Positions 18,189 through 27,907 of a stretch of DNA of 64,000 nt are shown here, piece after piece; position 1 is the stretch's first letter, and every line of letters starts with the position of its first letter. This DNA comes from Thiosulfatihalobacter marinus (GTDB taxonomy: Bacteria; Pseudomonadota; Alphaproteobacteria; Rhodobacterales; Rhodobacteraceae), in the NCBI RefSeq assembly GCF_016019955.1, contig NZ_JAECRZ010000002.1:1-64000 (forward strand), written 5' to 3'. The translations under genes and the position numbers were made by a program. The notes under the pieces were generated by a model. That model saw only the letters and a list, made by a program, of their open reading frames with translations. It searched no databases and was not told the DNA's origin.

Positions 18189-19456
18189 CAACGGTACTGG
18201 GCTGTATCGCGGATGATTTCACGGGGGCCACGGATATTGCCGGGCTGCTGGCGCGTTCGGGGGTGAAGGTCTCGCTGCGGATCGGGGTGCCGGACTCTGC
18301 GCCCGAAGACACGGCGGCGTTCGAGGTGATCGCGCTGAAATCGCGCACCGCGCCGGTGGCCGGGGCGGTGGCCGAGACACGCGCCGCGCTGCGCTGGCTG
18401 CGGGACGCGGGGGCCGGGCGGTTCTTCTGGAAATACTGTTCGACGTTCGATTCCACGCCCGAGGGCAATATCGGCCCTGTTGCCGAGGCGCTTATGGCGG
18501 ATCTGGGGGTGGATCAGACGATCTATTGCCCGGCCTTTCCCGAGAACGGGCGCAGCATTTTCATGGGCAACCTGTTCGTGGGGCGGCAACCGCTGGCGGA
18601 AAGCCCGATGAAGGATCATCCGCTGACCCCGATGCGCGACAGCAACCTGATGCGCCTGTTGGCGCCCCAGGTGACGCGGCCGGTGGGGCTGGTGGATCGG
18701 CTGACCGTGGCGCAGGGCGCCGGGGCGTTGCGCGCCAGGCTGGCGGGGCTGCGCGGCGAAGGTGTGGCCCATGTGGTGGTGGATGCGGTGGCCAATGAAG
18801 ACCTGGAGGTGATCGCCGAGGCCTGCCGGGACATGGTGCTGATGACCGGGGGCAGCGCCGTGGCGATGCCGCTGCCGGGCCTTTATCTGCGCGACGGTGT
18901 GCTGGCGGCGGATGCCGCACGCGGTGCGGTGCCGGAGTTGGGCGCGGGCGCGGTGGTGTTGTCGGGCAGTTGTTCGGCAATGACGCGGGCGCAGGTGGCG
19001 GCCTATCTGGCGCAGGGCGCGCCGGGGTATCGGCTGGATCCTCTGGCACTGGCCAAAGACGGGCCGCAGGGCGCGCTGGACTGGCTGGCGGCGCAGGATC
19101 CGGCCCGCGCGCCGCTGATCTATGCCACCGCCGAGCCGGACAATGTGCGGGCGGCGCAGGACCGGCTGGGCGTGGCGGCAGCGGGCGAGATCGTGGAGGC
19201 GACGCTGGCCGCCTGTGCGGTGGCGGCGCGGGACGCGGGCGCGCGCCGGTTCGTGGTGGCGGGGGGCGAAAGCTCGGGCGCGGTGACGCAGGCGCTGGGC
19301 GTGTCACGGCTTGATATCGGGGCAGAGATCGCGCCGGGTGTGCCCTGGACCTTTTGCCGGTCCGACGGCGCGGATATTGCGCTGGCGCTGAAATCGGGGA
19401 ATTTTGGAACGGAAGACTTTTTTGCCGATGCGCTGGCAGGACTGGAGGCGATGTGA
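18185..19456 (+). CDS. otnK: 3-oxo-tetronate kinase OtnK
   Basis: A 423-residue kinase of the four-carbon acid sugar kinase family (formerly DUF1537). The N-terminal block IADDFTGATDIAGLLA is the signature substrate-binding motif, and the C-terminal nucleotide domain has FVVAGGESSGAVTQALG. Known enzymes phosphorylate 3-oxo-tetronate at O4. The gene overlaps ltnD by four bases and its stop overlaps the GTG start of otnC. Confidence 0.92.
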   Translation: MTTVLGCIADDFTGATDIAGLLARSGVKVSLRIGVPDSAPEDTAAFEVIALKSRTAPVAGAVAETRAALRWLRDAGAGRFFWKYCSTFDSTPEGNIGPVAEALMADLGVDQTIYCPAFPENGRSIFMGNLFVGRQPLAESPMKDHPLTPMRDSNLMRLLAPQVTRPVGLVDRLTVAQGAGALRARLAGLRGEGVAHVVVDAVANEDLEVIAEACRDMVLMTGGSAVAMPLPGLYLRDGVLAADAARGAVPELGAGAVVLSGSCSAMTRAQVAAYLAQGAPGYRLDPLALAKDGPQGALDWLAAQDPARAPLIYATAEPDNVRAAQDRLGVAAAGEIVEATLAACAVAARDAGARRFVVAGGESSGAVTQALGVSRLDIGAEIAPGVPWTFCRSDGADIALALKSGNFGTEDFFADALAGLEAM

Positions 19457-20103
19457 GTGAGGAAAGCAAGCTGCGCGAGCAGATATGCCTGTTGGCGGGA
19501 TCGCTGTTTGATCGGGGGCTGACCGGGGGCAGCACGGGCAACATCTCGGCGCGTACCGGTGATGGCGGGCTGCTGGTATCGCCCACGGGGACAAGTTTCG
19601 GGCGGCTGGATCCGGCGCGGCTGAGCCGGTTTGACGCGGCGGGGCAATTGATCGGTGGCGACAGGCCGACCAAGGAGATGCCGCTTCACAGCGCGTTCTA
19701 TGACACGCGCAGCACGGCCGGGGCGGTGGTGCACCTGCATTCCTGCCATTCGGTGGCGCTGTCGATGATGACGGATGTGGACGCGGATAATTTCCTGCCG
19801 CCCCTGACGCCTTATGCGATCATGAAGCTGGGCAAGGTCAAGCTGTTGCCATTCTTTCTGCCCGGCGACCCGGCGATGGGCGCGGCGCTGCGCGGGCTGG
19901 CGGGCAGGCGCAGCGCGGTGATGCTGGCCAATCACGGCCCGGTGGTGGCGGGCAAGGACGTGGAAGCGGCCTGTAACGCGATCGAGGAACTGGAAGACAC
20001 GGCGCGGCTGGCGATGATGACACGCGGGATGAACCCGCGCGGTCTGAGCGAAGCGCAGGTGCGCGCCGTGGTCACGACATTCGACGTGGCGTGGGACGCG
20101 TGA
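19453..20103 (+). CDS. otnC: 3-oxo-tetronate 4-phosphate decarboxylase OtnC
   Basis: A 216-residue class II aldolase/adducin-fold protein. Zinc ligands are recognisable in VHLHSCHSVALS and NHGPVV, with the phosphate-binding block GGSTGNISAR near the N terminus. In the otn pathway it decarboxylates 3-oxo-tetronate 4-phosphate to dihydroxyacetone phosphate. The start is GTG at 19453, overlapping the otnK stop; the in-frame upstream region lies inside otnK and is rejected. Confidence 0.9.
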   Translation: MSEESKLREQICLLAGSLFDRGLTGGSTGNISARTGDGGLLVSPTGTSFGRLDPARLSRFDAAGQLIGGDRPTKEMPLHSAFYDTRSTAGAVVHLHSCHSVALSMMTDVDADNFLPPLTPYAIMKLGKVKLLPFFLPGDPAMGAALRGLAGRRSAVMLANHGPVVAGKDVEAACNAIEELEDTARLAMMTRGMNPRGLSEAQVRAVVTTFDVAWDA

Positions 20104-20870
20104 GGTTTTCCGCAAATCTGGGGTTTTTGTGGGCGGAGCTGCCGTTGCCCGAGGCGATCCGCGCGGCCAGACGCGCCGGGTTTGACGCGGTGGAATGCCA
20201 TTGGCCCTATGCGGTGCCGCCGGGCGAGGTGGCGGCGGCGCTGGCGGAAACCGGATTGGAGATGCTGGGGCTGAACACCCGGCGCGGCAATGTGGCTGCC
20301 GGCGACAATGGCCTGGCGGCGGTGCCGGGGCGCGCCGCCGAGGCGCGGGACGCGATTGACGAGGCGGTGGCGTATGGCGCGGCAATCGGCGCGCGCAGCG
20401 TGCATGTGATGGCCGGGGTCGCGGCTGGTGCGGCGGCACATGCGTGTTTCGTGGCCAACCTGGCCTATGCGTGCAAGGTGGCGGCGGCGCGGGGCATGTC
20501 GATCCTGATCGAGCCGCTGAACGGGCATGATGCGCCGGGCTATTTCCTGACCCATACCGATCAGGCCGCCGAGATCATTGCCGAGGTTGGCGCGGACAAT
20601 CTGCGGCTGATGTTTGATTGTTACCATGTTCAGCGCACCGAGGGCGATGTGGACGGACGGATTGAGGCGCTGTTGCCGGTGATCGGGCATGTGCAGTTTG
20701 CCGGGGTGCCCGCGCGTGGCGTGCCGGACGAGGGCGATTTGGCGTATGGCCCGCTATTCGCGCTGCTGGACCGGTTGGGCTGGGACGTGCCGTTGGGGGC
20801 AGAGTATCGCCCCGGCGGGCCGACCGCGGACAGCCTGGGCTGGATGGCGCGGTTCAGAGCCTTGTCGTGA
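20100..20870 (+). CDS. otnI: 2-oxo-tetronate isomerase OtnI
   Basis: A 256-residue TIM-barrel protein of the hydroxypyruvate isomerase family. Characteristic blocks are SANLGFLWAELPLPEAI at the start, GFDAVECHWPY, ILIEPLNGHDAPGYFL and LMFDCYHVQRTEGD. OtnI converts 2-oxo- to 3-oxo-tetronate, so it supplies OtnK. The GTG at 20100 overlaps the otnC stop (GTGA) and is preferred to the GTG at 20091. The 3' end overlaps convergent glk by 17 bases. Confidence 0.9.
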   Translation: MRFSANLGFLWAELPLPEAIRAARRAGFDAVECHWPYAVPPGEVAAALAETGLEMLGLNTRRGNVAAGDNGLAAVPGRAAEARDAIDEAVAYGAAIGARSVHVMAGVAAGAAAHACFVANLAYACKVAAARGMSILIEPLNGHDAPGYFLTHTDQAAEIIAEVGADNLRLMFDCYHVQRTEGDVDGRIEALLPVIGHVQFAGVPARGVPDEGDLAYGPLFALLDRLGWDVPLGAEYRPGGPTADSLGWMARFRALS

Positions 20871-21780
20871 GATAGCGCAGGCAGCCCAGAAGTGCGGCGG
20901 CGTCATCGGTGATCATCGACACGGGGATTTCCGAAGGGCGGACCACGTCCATGCCGGGGGCGAGATAGGTGCGCGTGAATTCGGGCAGCGCGCGTGAAGA
21001 CAGCACGCCACGCGCGACGCTGCCGGCAAAGATCAGGCCGTCGCGGGGCAGGTATTCACAGATCAGGGTGCGCGCCAACAGGCCCATGCCGCGCGCAAAC
21101 AGGGTGATCGTGCGGTTGGCGTTGGTATCGGTTCCGGTGTCATAGGCGCTGACGATGGTTTCGCCGGAGGCGGTTTTGCCCGTCAGCGCGAGGTGCAGCT
21201 TTTCCAGGCCAAGGCCGCAGAACATGTCTTCGACCGTGGGGAAGGCGTCGGCGGCGTCGCCCAGTTCGCGCACCAGCAACCGGTAGACCGAGGCGGGGAT
21301 TTCGGCATGTCCCTTTTCGGCTTCGAACACGGCAGAGCCACCGGCGGGCAATTGCCGGGCCGGGCTGACATTGAAGCCCGTGCCCAGACCGGCCACCAGC
21401 GCCTGTCCGTTGCTGAGCGCGCCATGCGCGCCGCAGATCGGGTGCAGGTTCTGGCCCGGAAGGGAATAGCCCAGCGCGGACAGATCGTTGATCAGCTCCA
21501 CCCGGTCGGCGCCGACATGCGCCCCGACCTGGGGGGCGCTGATGGCCCAGTTGCGGTTGGTCAGTTCGCCCTGATCCTGATGGACGGGCCCCGCGATGGC
21601 GATGCAGACCGATGACACGTCCGAGCAATCGTGGCGGGCCATGTAGGCGGAAACCACATCGAGAAAGGCGGCATGATCCGCGTTGCGGGCGCGCAATACC
21701 GTGTCGGCGCGCAGGTCCGCCCCGTCCGCCAGGGCAAGCCGCGTGTTGGTACCGCCCACATCGCCGACAAGTGAGATCAT
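20854..21780 (-). CDS. glk: Glucokinase
   Basis: A 308-residue bacterial glucokinase that phosphorylates glucose with ATP. The phosphate-binding motif GDVGGTNTRLAL is at the N terminus; LINDLSALGYSLP, GLGTGFN, EKGHAEIP and FAGSVARGVL are the sugar- and nucleotide-binding blocks. It is not the ROK type. It lies 22 bases downstream of xylG in the same direction and is probably transcribed with xylFHG. That would couple sugar import to phosphorylation and feed the Entner-Doudoroff genes encoded further right. Confidence 0.93.
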   Translation of the reverse strand: MISLVGDVGGTNTRLALADGADLRADTVLRARNADHAAFLDVVSAYMARHDCSDVSSVCIAIAGPVHQDQGELTNRNWAISAPQVGAHVGADRVELINDLSALGYSLPGQNLHPICGAHGALSNGQALVAGLGTGFNVSPARQLPAGGSAVFEAEKGHAEIPASVYRLLVRELGDAADAFPTVEDMFCGLGLEKLHLALTGKTASGETIVSAYDTGTDTNANRTITLFARGMGLLARTLICEYLPRDGLIFAGSVARGVLSSRALPEFTRTYLAPGMDVVRPSEIPVSMITDDAAALLGCLRYLTTRL

Positions 21781-21802
21781 GATAGTCCCCGTTGAACCAA
21801 GG

Positions 21803-22561
21803 TCAGCACGCTACGCCTTCAGGTTTCTTGCCAAGGATGATCATGCCCAGAAGGTCGTCATCGGTAACGTCGGACACGTCGACCGTGCCCACCAGCTTGC
21901 CGTTTTTCATGACGCTGGCCCTGTCGCAAAGCTGCATCACGTCATGGATGTCGTGGCTGATGAGGAAGATGCCGATGCCTTCGGATTTCAGCTGTTGGAT
22001 CAGTTCGGCCACCATCTGGGTTTCATGCGGGCCAAGCGCGGCGGTGGGTTCGTCCATGATCAGGATGCGGGCGTTGAAATAGACCGCGCGGGCAATGGCC
22101 ACCGACTGGCGCTGACCGCCCGAGAGGGCGGAAACCGGATCGTTGAACTTCTGGAAGTTCGGGTTCAGGCGGCCCATGATCTTGCGGCATTCGGCCTCCA
22201 TCGCGTCGTCATCGACAAAGCCGACCGGCGTGACCAGCTCGCGGCCCAGGAACAGGTTGGAGGCGGCGTCGAGATTGTCGGCCAGCGCGAGGGTCTGATA
22301 GATGGTTTCGATATTGTAGCGACGCGCATCGCGGGGGTTGTGGATCTCGGCCTTTTCGCCGTTGACGAAAATCTCGCCACCATCGGCGCGATAGGCCCCC
22401 GACAGCATCTTGATCAGGGTCGATTTTCCGGCGCCGTTATGGCCCAAAAGGCCCACGACTTCGCCCGGGTAAAGATCGACGGACACGTGATCCACGGCCT
22501 TGATCCCGCCAAAGGCGATGTGCATGTCGCGCATTTCCACGAGAGGGGTTTGCGTGTTCAT
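21803..22561 (-). CDS. xylG: Sugar ABC transporter ATPase (xylose type)
   Basis: A 252-residue ATP-binding subunit. Walker A is GHNGAGKST, the signature [14 protein letters not shown], Walker [12 protein letters not shown] and the switch histidine LISHDIHD. Unlike the roughly 500-residue E. coli XylG, which has two nucleotide-binding domains, this protein has one, so it would act as a homodimer. It follows xylH by 15 bases and precedes glk. Confidence 0.9.
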   Translation of the reverse strand: MNTQTPLVEMRDMHIAFGGIKAVDHVSVDLYPGEVVGLLGHNGAGKSTLIKMLSGAYRADGGEIFVNGEKAEIHNPRDARRYNIETIYQTLALADNLDAASNLFLGRELVTPVGFVDDDAMEAECRKIMGRLNPNFQKFNDPVSALSGGQRQSVAIARAVYFNARILIMDEPTAALGPHETQMVAELIQQLKSEGIGIFLISHDIHDVMQLCDRASVMKNGKLVGTVDVSDVTDDDLLGMIILGKKPEGVAC

Positions 22562-22576
22562 CTGTGTTCTCCTCGC

Positions 22577-23842
22577 TTAGCTGCCGGTGCGGCGGCGGTA
22601 GACGATATCGATATAGACGGCGAGCACCAGCACCATGCCGACGACGATGGATTGCAGGGGTGCGTCGATGCCGACCATGGCCATGCCCGATTGCAGCGAC
22701 TGCATGATCAGCGCGCCGATCACGGCGCCGTAGATGGTGCCGAATCCGCCCGACAGGGCGGTGCCGCCGATCACGGCCGCGGCGATGACGCGCAGTTCGT
22801 CCAGCGTGCCAAGGTCATTGCCGACCGCGCCAAGGCGGGCCGAGGCGATGACCGAGGCGATGGCGGTCAGGCCCCCCATCAGGGCAAATATCTTGACCGT
22901 CAGCAGGCGGGTGTTGATGCCCGAAAGCTCTGCCGCTTCGGGGTTGCCGCCGGTGGCATAGACGTAGCGGCCAAAACGGGTGCGCCGCGAGATGATTGTC
23001 ATGACGATGGCCACGGCGAGCAGGATCACTACGGGAATGGCGATGCCGTGATTCATGGTGAAATCGTCGGGCACATCCCAGCCGCGGGCCTCGGCGATGC
23101 GGGCGGCGGCGCGATCGGGCACCTTGTAGGAGTTCATCAGCCAGGTGAAGCCGACGATCAGCGCCACGACCAGGCCGATCAGCGTGCCCTCGGCCCAGCC
23201 CGGTTTGACACGGATGCCGTGGCGTTCCTTGGTCCGGCGGCTGAGCACCATGACGGCGACGGCGGCGATAGCGGCCAGGACACCAAGCGCCCAGCTGAGG
23301 GTTTCGCCCAGCGTGCCCTCGGCACCACCGCCAAGAAGCTTGTAGGTGGGATCAAGCGGGGCCACGGTTTGACCGGACGTGACCCACCAGGCCGCGCCGC
23401 GATAGACAAGGAAGCCGCCCAGCGTGACGATGAAGGCGGGCACCGTGAGATAGCCGATGACCCATCCCTGGAACGCGCCGATCAGAACGCCCAGGCCGAT
23501 GCCGACAAACACCGTGATGATCCAGATCGACCAATGGCCAAGCCCCAGGTATTCGGGCAGGATCTTGGCCTGAACGGCGCCCATGACCATGCCCAGAAGC
23601 CCCAGAAGCGAGCCGACGGAAAGATCGATATGGCGGGTGACGATGATGAACACCATGCCGGTGGCCATGACCGCGACCGAAGCGGTCTGCACAGACAGGT
23701 TGAAGAGGTTGCGCGGTGTCAGGAAGCGGCCATCCGTGGTGATATGGAACATGATCCAGATCAGGACGAGGGCGCCGATCATCCCCATGAGGCGGAGATC
23801 AATCCCGAGATTGGCAAAGAACCTTTTTGCCGAGTTTTGCAT
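22577..23842 (-). CDS. xylH: Sugar ABC transporter permease (xylose type)
   Basis: A 421-residue inner-membrane permease of the BPD_transp_2 (RbsC/XylH) family with about ten to twelve predicted hydrophobic segments. Family blocks include the DLSVGSLLGLLGMVMGA helix, YRGAAWWVTSGQTV, YATGGNPEAAELSGIN and ALSGGFGTIYGAVIGALIM. The long insertion around residues 185-260 matches XylH rather than RbsC. It lies between xylF (146 bases upstream) and xylG. Confidence 0.92.
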   Translation of the reverse strand: MQNSAKRFFANLGIDLRLMGMIGALVLIWIMFHITTDGRFLTPRNLFNLSVQTASVAVMATGMVFIIVTRHIDLSVGSLLGLLGMVMGAVQAKILPEYLGLGHWSIWIITVFVGIGLGVLIGAFQGWVIGYLTVPAFIVTLGGFLVYRGAAWWVTSGQTVAPLDPTYKLLGGGAEGTLGETLSWALGVLAAIAAVAVMVLSRRTKERHGIRVKPGWAEGTLIGLVVALIVGFTWLMNSYKVPDRAAARIAEARGWDVPDDFTMNHGIAIPVVILLAVAIVMTIISRRTRFGRYVYATGGNPEAAELSGINTRLLTVKIFALMGGLTAIASVIASARLGAVGNDLGTLDELRVIAAAVIGGTALSGGFGTIYGAVIGALIMQSLQSGMAMVGIDAPLQSIVVGMVLVLAVYIDIVYRRRTGS

Positions 23843-23988
23843 GTGAACCTTCTCCCAAAGTCCATGATTTCGACGCGAACGGGCACGGCGGGGGGAAACG
23901 TGATGTCTCGCCCGCAGGAAACCTTAGCGCATTTTCGTGAAAAGTGTTGGTGTGTCCCCCCGCGCAAAGGGGCGGAGGGACAAATTGT

Positions 23989-25011
23989 TTACTGGCAGTA
24001 GGCGATCGTTGCGCCGGCGCACAGCGCCTCTTTGGTGATCCACTTGGCGTCCACGACCGCGTTCAGGTTGTCCTGCGTGACGGGAACCGGTGTCAGGAAA
24101 CGGGCGTGCATCCGGGTGCCTGCGGGCGATGTCCAGATGGTGCGGCTGTCGACTTCGGACAGGGTTTTGCCATTGGCCAGCTGCACGGCGATTTCAGCCG
24201 CGGCCTTGCCCAGATCGCGCGCGTCTTTCCAGACCGAAACAGTTTGCGTGCCCAGCGCGATACGGTTCAGCGCGGCATGGTCGCCGTCCTGACCCGAAAC
24301 CGGGATACCTTCCATGCCCTGGGCGGTCAGCGCCGCGACAACGCCACCGGCGGTGCCGTCATTGGAGGCCACCACGGCGTCGACCTTGTTGTCGGTCGCG
24401 GTCAGGATCTGTTCCATGTTGCGCTGTGCATTGGCCGGAACCCAGCCGTCGGTATAGGCTTCGCCGACGATGGTGATGTCGCCCTTGTCAATCGCCGCTT
24501 GCAGCACTTCCTGCTGACCGCCACGCAGGAAATCCGCGTTCGGGTCGGTGGGCGAGCCCTTGATCATGACATAGTTGCCGGTGGGCTGCGCCGCCAGGAC
24601 GGCACGGGCCTGCATCCGGCCAACTTCAACATTGTCAAAGGTCAGGTAAAAGGCGCGGCTGTCTTCGATCAGGCGGTCATAGGCGACCACGCCGATGCCT
24701 TCATCCGCGGCGGCCTGCACGGCCGGACCAACGGCAGAGGCGTCCTGCGCCAGGATGATCAGCGCGTTCGCGCCCTGGGCGATCAGGCTTTCGATATCCG
24801 ACAGCTGTTTGGCGGACGAGCTTTGTGCATCGGCCGAGATATAGGTGGCGCCGGCCTTGTCCAGAGCGGCCTTGATCGCGGCTTCGTCGGTTTTCCAGCG
24901 TTCCTCCTGGAAATTGGACCAGCTGACGCCGACCACGATTTCCTGGGCCAGCGCCGCGGTTCCGATGAATGCACCTGCGACGATGGCTGTCGCGGATTTC
25001 AGAATTCTCAT
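23989..25011 (-). CDS. xylF: D-xylose-binding periplasmic protein
   Basis: A 340-residue substrate-binding protein with a signal peptide ([22 protein letters not shown], cut before QEIVVG is likely but given here only approximately). The mature part has the XylF-like blocks [46 protein letters not shown] and [14 protein letters not shown]. It delivers pentose to XylHG. First gene of the leftward transport operon; a long palindromic operator lies about 70 bases upstream, shared with the divergent ROK regulator. Confidence 0.93.
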   Translation of the reverse strand: MRILKSATAIVAGAFIGTAALAQEIVVGVSWSNFQEERWKTDEAAIKAALDKAGATYISADAQSSSAKQLSDIESLIAQGANALIILAQDASAVGPAVQAAADEGIGVVAYDRLIEDSRAFYLTFDNVEVGRMQARAVLAAQPTGNYVMIKGSPTDPNADFLRGGQQEVLQAAIDKGDITIVGEAYTDGWVPANAQRNMEQILTATDNKVDAVVASNDGTAGGVVAALTAQGMEGIPVSGQDGDHAALNRIALGTQTVSVWKDARDLGKAAAEIAVQLANGKTLSEVDSRTIWTSPAGTRMHARFLTPVPVTQDNLNAVVDAKWITKEALCAGATIAYCQ

Positions 25012-25079
25012 TGTTTTCCTCCCAAAGTGTTGACCTGGGGGGCATGATGAGACGACTCCCCCCGGCTCGTGCAACGATC

Positions 25080-25118
25080 TTAGCCGATTAAATTTGAAAA
25101 TCAAATTAAATCGGCTAA
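25080..25118. promoter_or_regulatory. XylR (ROK) operator between xylF and its regulator
   Basis: Arms TTAGCCGATTAAATTTGA (25080-25097) and the near-exact complement at 25101-25118 are separated by AAA; 17 of 18 positions pair. The inner part, TTAATTTGA-N3-TCAAATTAA in idealised form, recurs upstream of xylB at 32968-32989. This supports a common xylose regulon site. Confidence 0.8.
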
Positions 25119-25185
25119 GGTTGCAAAAATCCCCGTGATCGACGTTTGTGGAACAGGTCGTGGACGGGGGGTTCACGGGAGGGGG

Positions 25186-26388
25186 ATGGCGGAAATGTCG
25201 GTGAATCAAAGAGAAATCGGGCGACGCAGGCTTTTGGCCGAGATTCGCGCGCAAAAGAGCATTCCCCGGATCGATCTGGCCGAACGCACGGGAATCAGCC
25301 GTGCCACGGTGACGACGATCACTGCCGAACTGCTGCGTGAGGGGCTGATCGAGGAAGAGCAGCGCGACTCGCCCGACAAGGATACGCGGCGCGGGCGCCC
25401 GACCGTAAATCTGCGGATTCGTGGCGCGGCGCGGCTGATCGCGGGGGCCAAGATCTCGAACCGGGCGATATCGCTGGTGCTGCTGGACTTCGAGGGCGCG
25501 CACCTTGCCGATCACGAGGTCGCGCTGGACAAGAGCGTGTTCGCGCCCGCCGAACTGGCCGCGATCCTGGGCGCGCAGCTTGACGCGTTGGCGCGCAAGG
25601 TGGGGTGCGGTCGGGCGGATGTGTCCGGCTTTGGCATCGGAATTGCCGGGATCGTTGATGCGCCGCGCGGGTTCGTGCACTGGTCGCCGTCGCTGGATGC
25701 GCGCAATGTGGAATTCGCCGATGTCATCGGGCGCCAGCTGTCGGTGCCGACCTATGTGGACAATGACGCCAACCTTGTGGCCGTGGCGGAAAAGACCTTT
25801 GGCCTGGGGCAGGGGCATTCCGATTTCATCGTGGTGACGATTGAAAGCGGGGTGGGCATGGGCATCTATATCGGCGACGAGATCTACCGGGGTACGCGCG
25901 GCTGTGGCGCCGAGTTCGGCCACACCAAGGTGCACTTGGACGGCGCCCTGTGCCGCTGTGGGCAACGCGGGTGCCTGGAGGCTTATGTCGCCGATTACGC
26001 GCTGTTGCGGGAAGCGATGATCGCGAGCGGGGATCACGCGGGCATGGTGGTGGACAAGGTGCTGTCAGCGGCGGAGGCCGGGGATCCGGTGGCCAAATCC
26101 ATCGTGGACCGGGCCGGGCGCATGTTCGCGATGGGGCTGGCGAACCTGGTCAATATCTTCGATCCCGAGCTGATTATCCTGGCTGGCGAGCAGATGTTGT
26201 CGAGCCATCTTTATGCCGAAGAGGTGATCGAGGCGATGCGCGGCTCGATCGTGCAGATCGACAAGGCGCCGCCCGAGGTTGTGATCCACAAATGGGACAA
26301 CCTGATGTGGGCGCGCGGTGGGGCGGCCTATGCGCTGGACAAGGTGCAGGAGAGGGCATTGGCGGATATGGTGGATTATGCTGGGTAA
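25186..26388 (+). CDS. ROK-family transcriptional regulator of xylose genes
   Basis: A 400-residue NagC/XylR-type regulator. The N-terminal helix-turn-helix is [20 protein letters not shown]; the ROK sugar-kinase-like domain has the AEFGHTKVH block and the zinc motif [12 protein letters not shown]. The start at 25186 follows GGGAGGGGG; a GTG at 25135 is possible but lacks this site. It is divergent from xylF across a 39-base palindrome, so it likely represses xylFHG-glk and xylBA and releases on binding xylose. The 3' end overlaps the CRTAC1 gene by 11 bases. Confidence 0.9.
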   Translation: MAEMSVNQREIGRRRLLAEIRAQKSIPRIDLAERTGISRATVTTITAELLREGLIEEEQRDSPDKDTRRGRPTVNLRIRGAARLIAGAKISNRAISLVLLDFEGAHLADHEVALDKSVFAPAELAAILGAQLDALARKVGCGRADVSGFGIGIAGIVDAPRGFVHWSPSLDARNVEFADVIGRQLSVPTYVDNDANLVAVAEKTFGLGQGHSDFIVVTIESGVGMGIYIGDEIYRGTRGCGAEFGHTKVHLDGALCRCGQRGCLEAYVADYALLREAMIASGDHAGMVVDKVLSAAEAGDPVAKSIVDRAGRMFAMGLANLVNIFDPELIILAGEQMLSSHLYAEEVIEAMRGSIVQIDKAPPEVVIHKWDNLMWARGGAAYALDKVQERALADMVDYAG

Positions 26389-27907
26389 GACGATTTTCAT
26401 GTGGCTGGCGGGAGCGTCGGTGGCGCTGGCGCAGCCGGTATTCACACCGGTCGACATGCCGCGCCATGAATATGGCGGCGGCTGGGAGCATTTCGTGGGC
26501 GGGGGCGTGGCCGTGTTCGATTGCAACGGCGACCGCTTGCCCGAAGTTTTCGCCGCCGGTGGCGCGGGGCCGGCGGTGTTGCTGCGCAACCGGGGCGGCA
26601 TGGTCTTTGACGACGCGACCCCGGAACCGCTGGCGCTGAGTGGCGTGACGGGGGCCTATCCGCTGGATATCGACAGTGATGGCGCGATGGACCTGGCGGT
26701 GATGCGGGTGGGGGAGAACGTGCTGTTGCGGGGCGACGGGGCCTGTGGTTTTGCCCGGTTCGATCCGGCGGGGTTCACGGGGGGCGACCGCTGGACCACG
26801 GCGTTTTCGGCAACCTGGGAGGCCGGTGCGCGCTGGCCGACGCTGGCCTTTGGCAATTACGTGGACCGGGACGATCCGGCGGGGCCGTTCGAAGCCTGTG
26901 ACGTGAACGAGTTGTGGCGGCCCGAGGGCGCGGGCGGGGGCTATGCGCTGACGACGCTGGCGCCGGGGTTTTGCCCGTTGTCGATGCTGTTTTCCGATTG
27001 GGGCCGGCAGGGGCGCGCCGATCTGCGGATGAGCAATGACCGGCATTACTATGTGCGTGGCGGTGAAGAGCAGATGTGGGCCATGCAGGCGGAGCCGCGC
27101 CTTTTTGGCGCGCAGGACGGGTGGCGGTCACACAAGCTGTGGGGCATGGGGATCGCGTCGCGCGATCTGGATCTGGACGGGTTGCCCGAAGTGTATCTGA
27201 CCTCGATGGGCGATCAGCGGATGCAGCGGCTGGTCGGTCCGGGGCCGGGCTATGAGGATGTTCCCTACGAGATGGGCACCACGGTGCAGCGCCCCTATGT
27301 GGGCGGGGACGGGCGGCCGTCGACCGGGTGGCATGTCAGCTTTGGCGATGTCGATCTGGACGGGCGTGACGATATTTTCGTGGCCAAGGGCAATGTGGAA
27401 CAGATGCCGGTTGCGGCGATGGACGACCCCAACAACCTGTTGATGCAGCAGGCGGACGGCAGGTTTGCCGAGGCCGGTGATGTGGCCGGGGTGGCCAGCC
27501 TGGTGCGCAGCCGGGGCGCGGCGCTGGTGGATTTCGATCTGGACGGGCGGCTTGATCTGGTGGTGGTAAACCGGCGCGCGCCGCTGGAAATGTACCGCAA
27601 CGAGACCGAAACGGCGGGCAATTGGGTGGCGCTGGACTTGCGCCAGGACGGGGCCAACCGCGATGCCGTGGGGGCGTGGATCGAGCTGCGCGCCGGGACG
27701 CGTGTTTATGCGCGCGAGATCACCGTGGGCGGCGGCCATGCCGGGGGCGTGGCCGGGCCGCAGCATTTCGGGCTGGGCAAGGTGGCGGCGGCGCAGGCGC
27801 GGGTGATCTGGCCGGATGGCACGGTCAGCGGCTGGGTGGAGGTGCCGGTGAACGCCGCCGCGCTGCTGACGCGCGAAGGCGATGCGGCGGTGGTGTCGGC
27901 CTACTGA
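26378..27907 (+). CDS. CRTAC1-family FG-GAP/ASPIC repeat protein
   Basis: A 509-residue exported protein: signal peptide [18 protein letters not shown], then FG-GAP beta-propeller repeats with calcium-binding aspartate loops (VFDCNGDRLPEVF, DIDSDGAMDLAV, DLDLDGLPEVY, DVDLDGRDDIF, DFDLDGRLDLV). It ends with an ASPIC/UnbV domain (GAWIELRAGTRVYAREIT, then HFGLGK). Biochemical function is unknown. The ATG at 26378 lies inside the end of the ROK gene, so it may be co-transcribed. It converges with the dihaem peroxidase gene, overlapping it by seven bases. Confidence 0.85.
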   Translation: MLGKTIFMWLAGASVALAQPVFTPVDMPRHEYGGGWEHFVGGGVAVFDCNGDRLPEVFAAGGAGPAVLLRNRGGMVFDDATPEPLALSGVTGAYPLDIDSDGAMDLAVMRVGENVLLRGDGACGFARFDPAGFTGGDRWTTAFSATWEAGARWPTLAFGNYVDRDDPAGPFEACDVNELWRPEGAGGGYALTTLAPGFCPLSMLFSDWGRQGRADLRMSNDRHYYVRGGEEQMWAMQAEPRLFGAQDGWRSHKLWGMGIASRDLDLDGLPEVYLTSMGDQRMQRLVGPGPGYEDVPYEMGTTVQRPYVGGDGRPSTGWHVSFGDVDLDGRDDIFVAKGNVEQMPVAAMDDPNNLLMQQADGRFAEAGDVAGVASLVRSRGAALVDFDLDGRLDLVVVNRRAPLEMYRNETETAGNWVALDLRQDGANRDAVGAWIELRAGTRVYAREITVGGGHAGGVAGPQHFGLGKVAAAQARVIWPDGTVSGWVEVPVNAAALLTREGDAAVVSAY

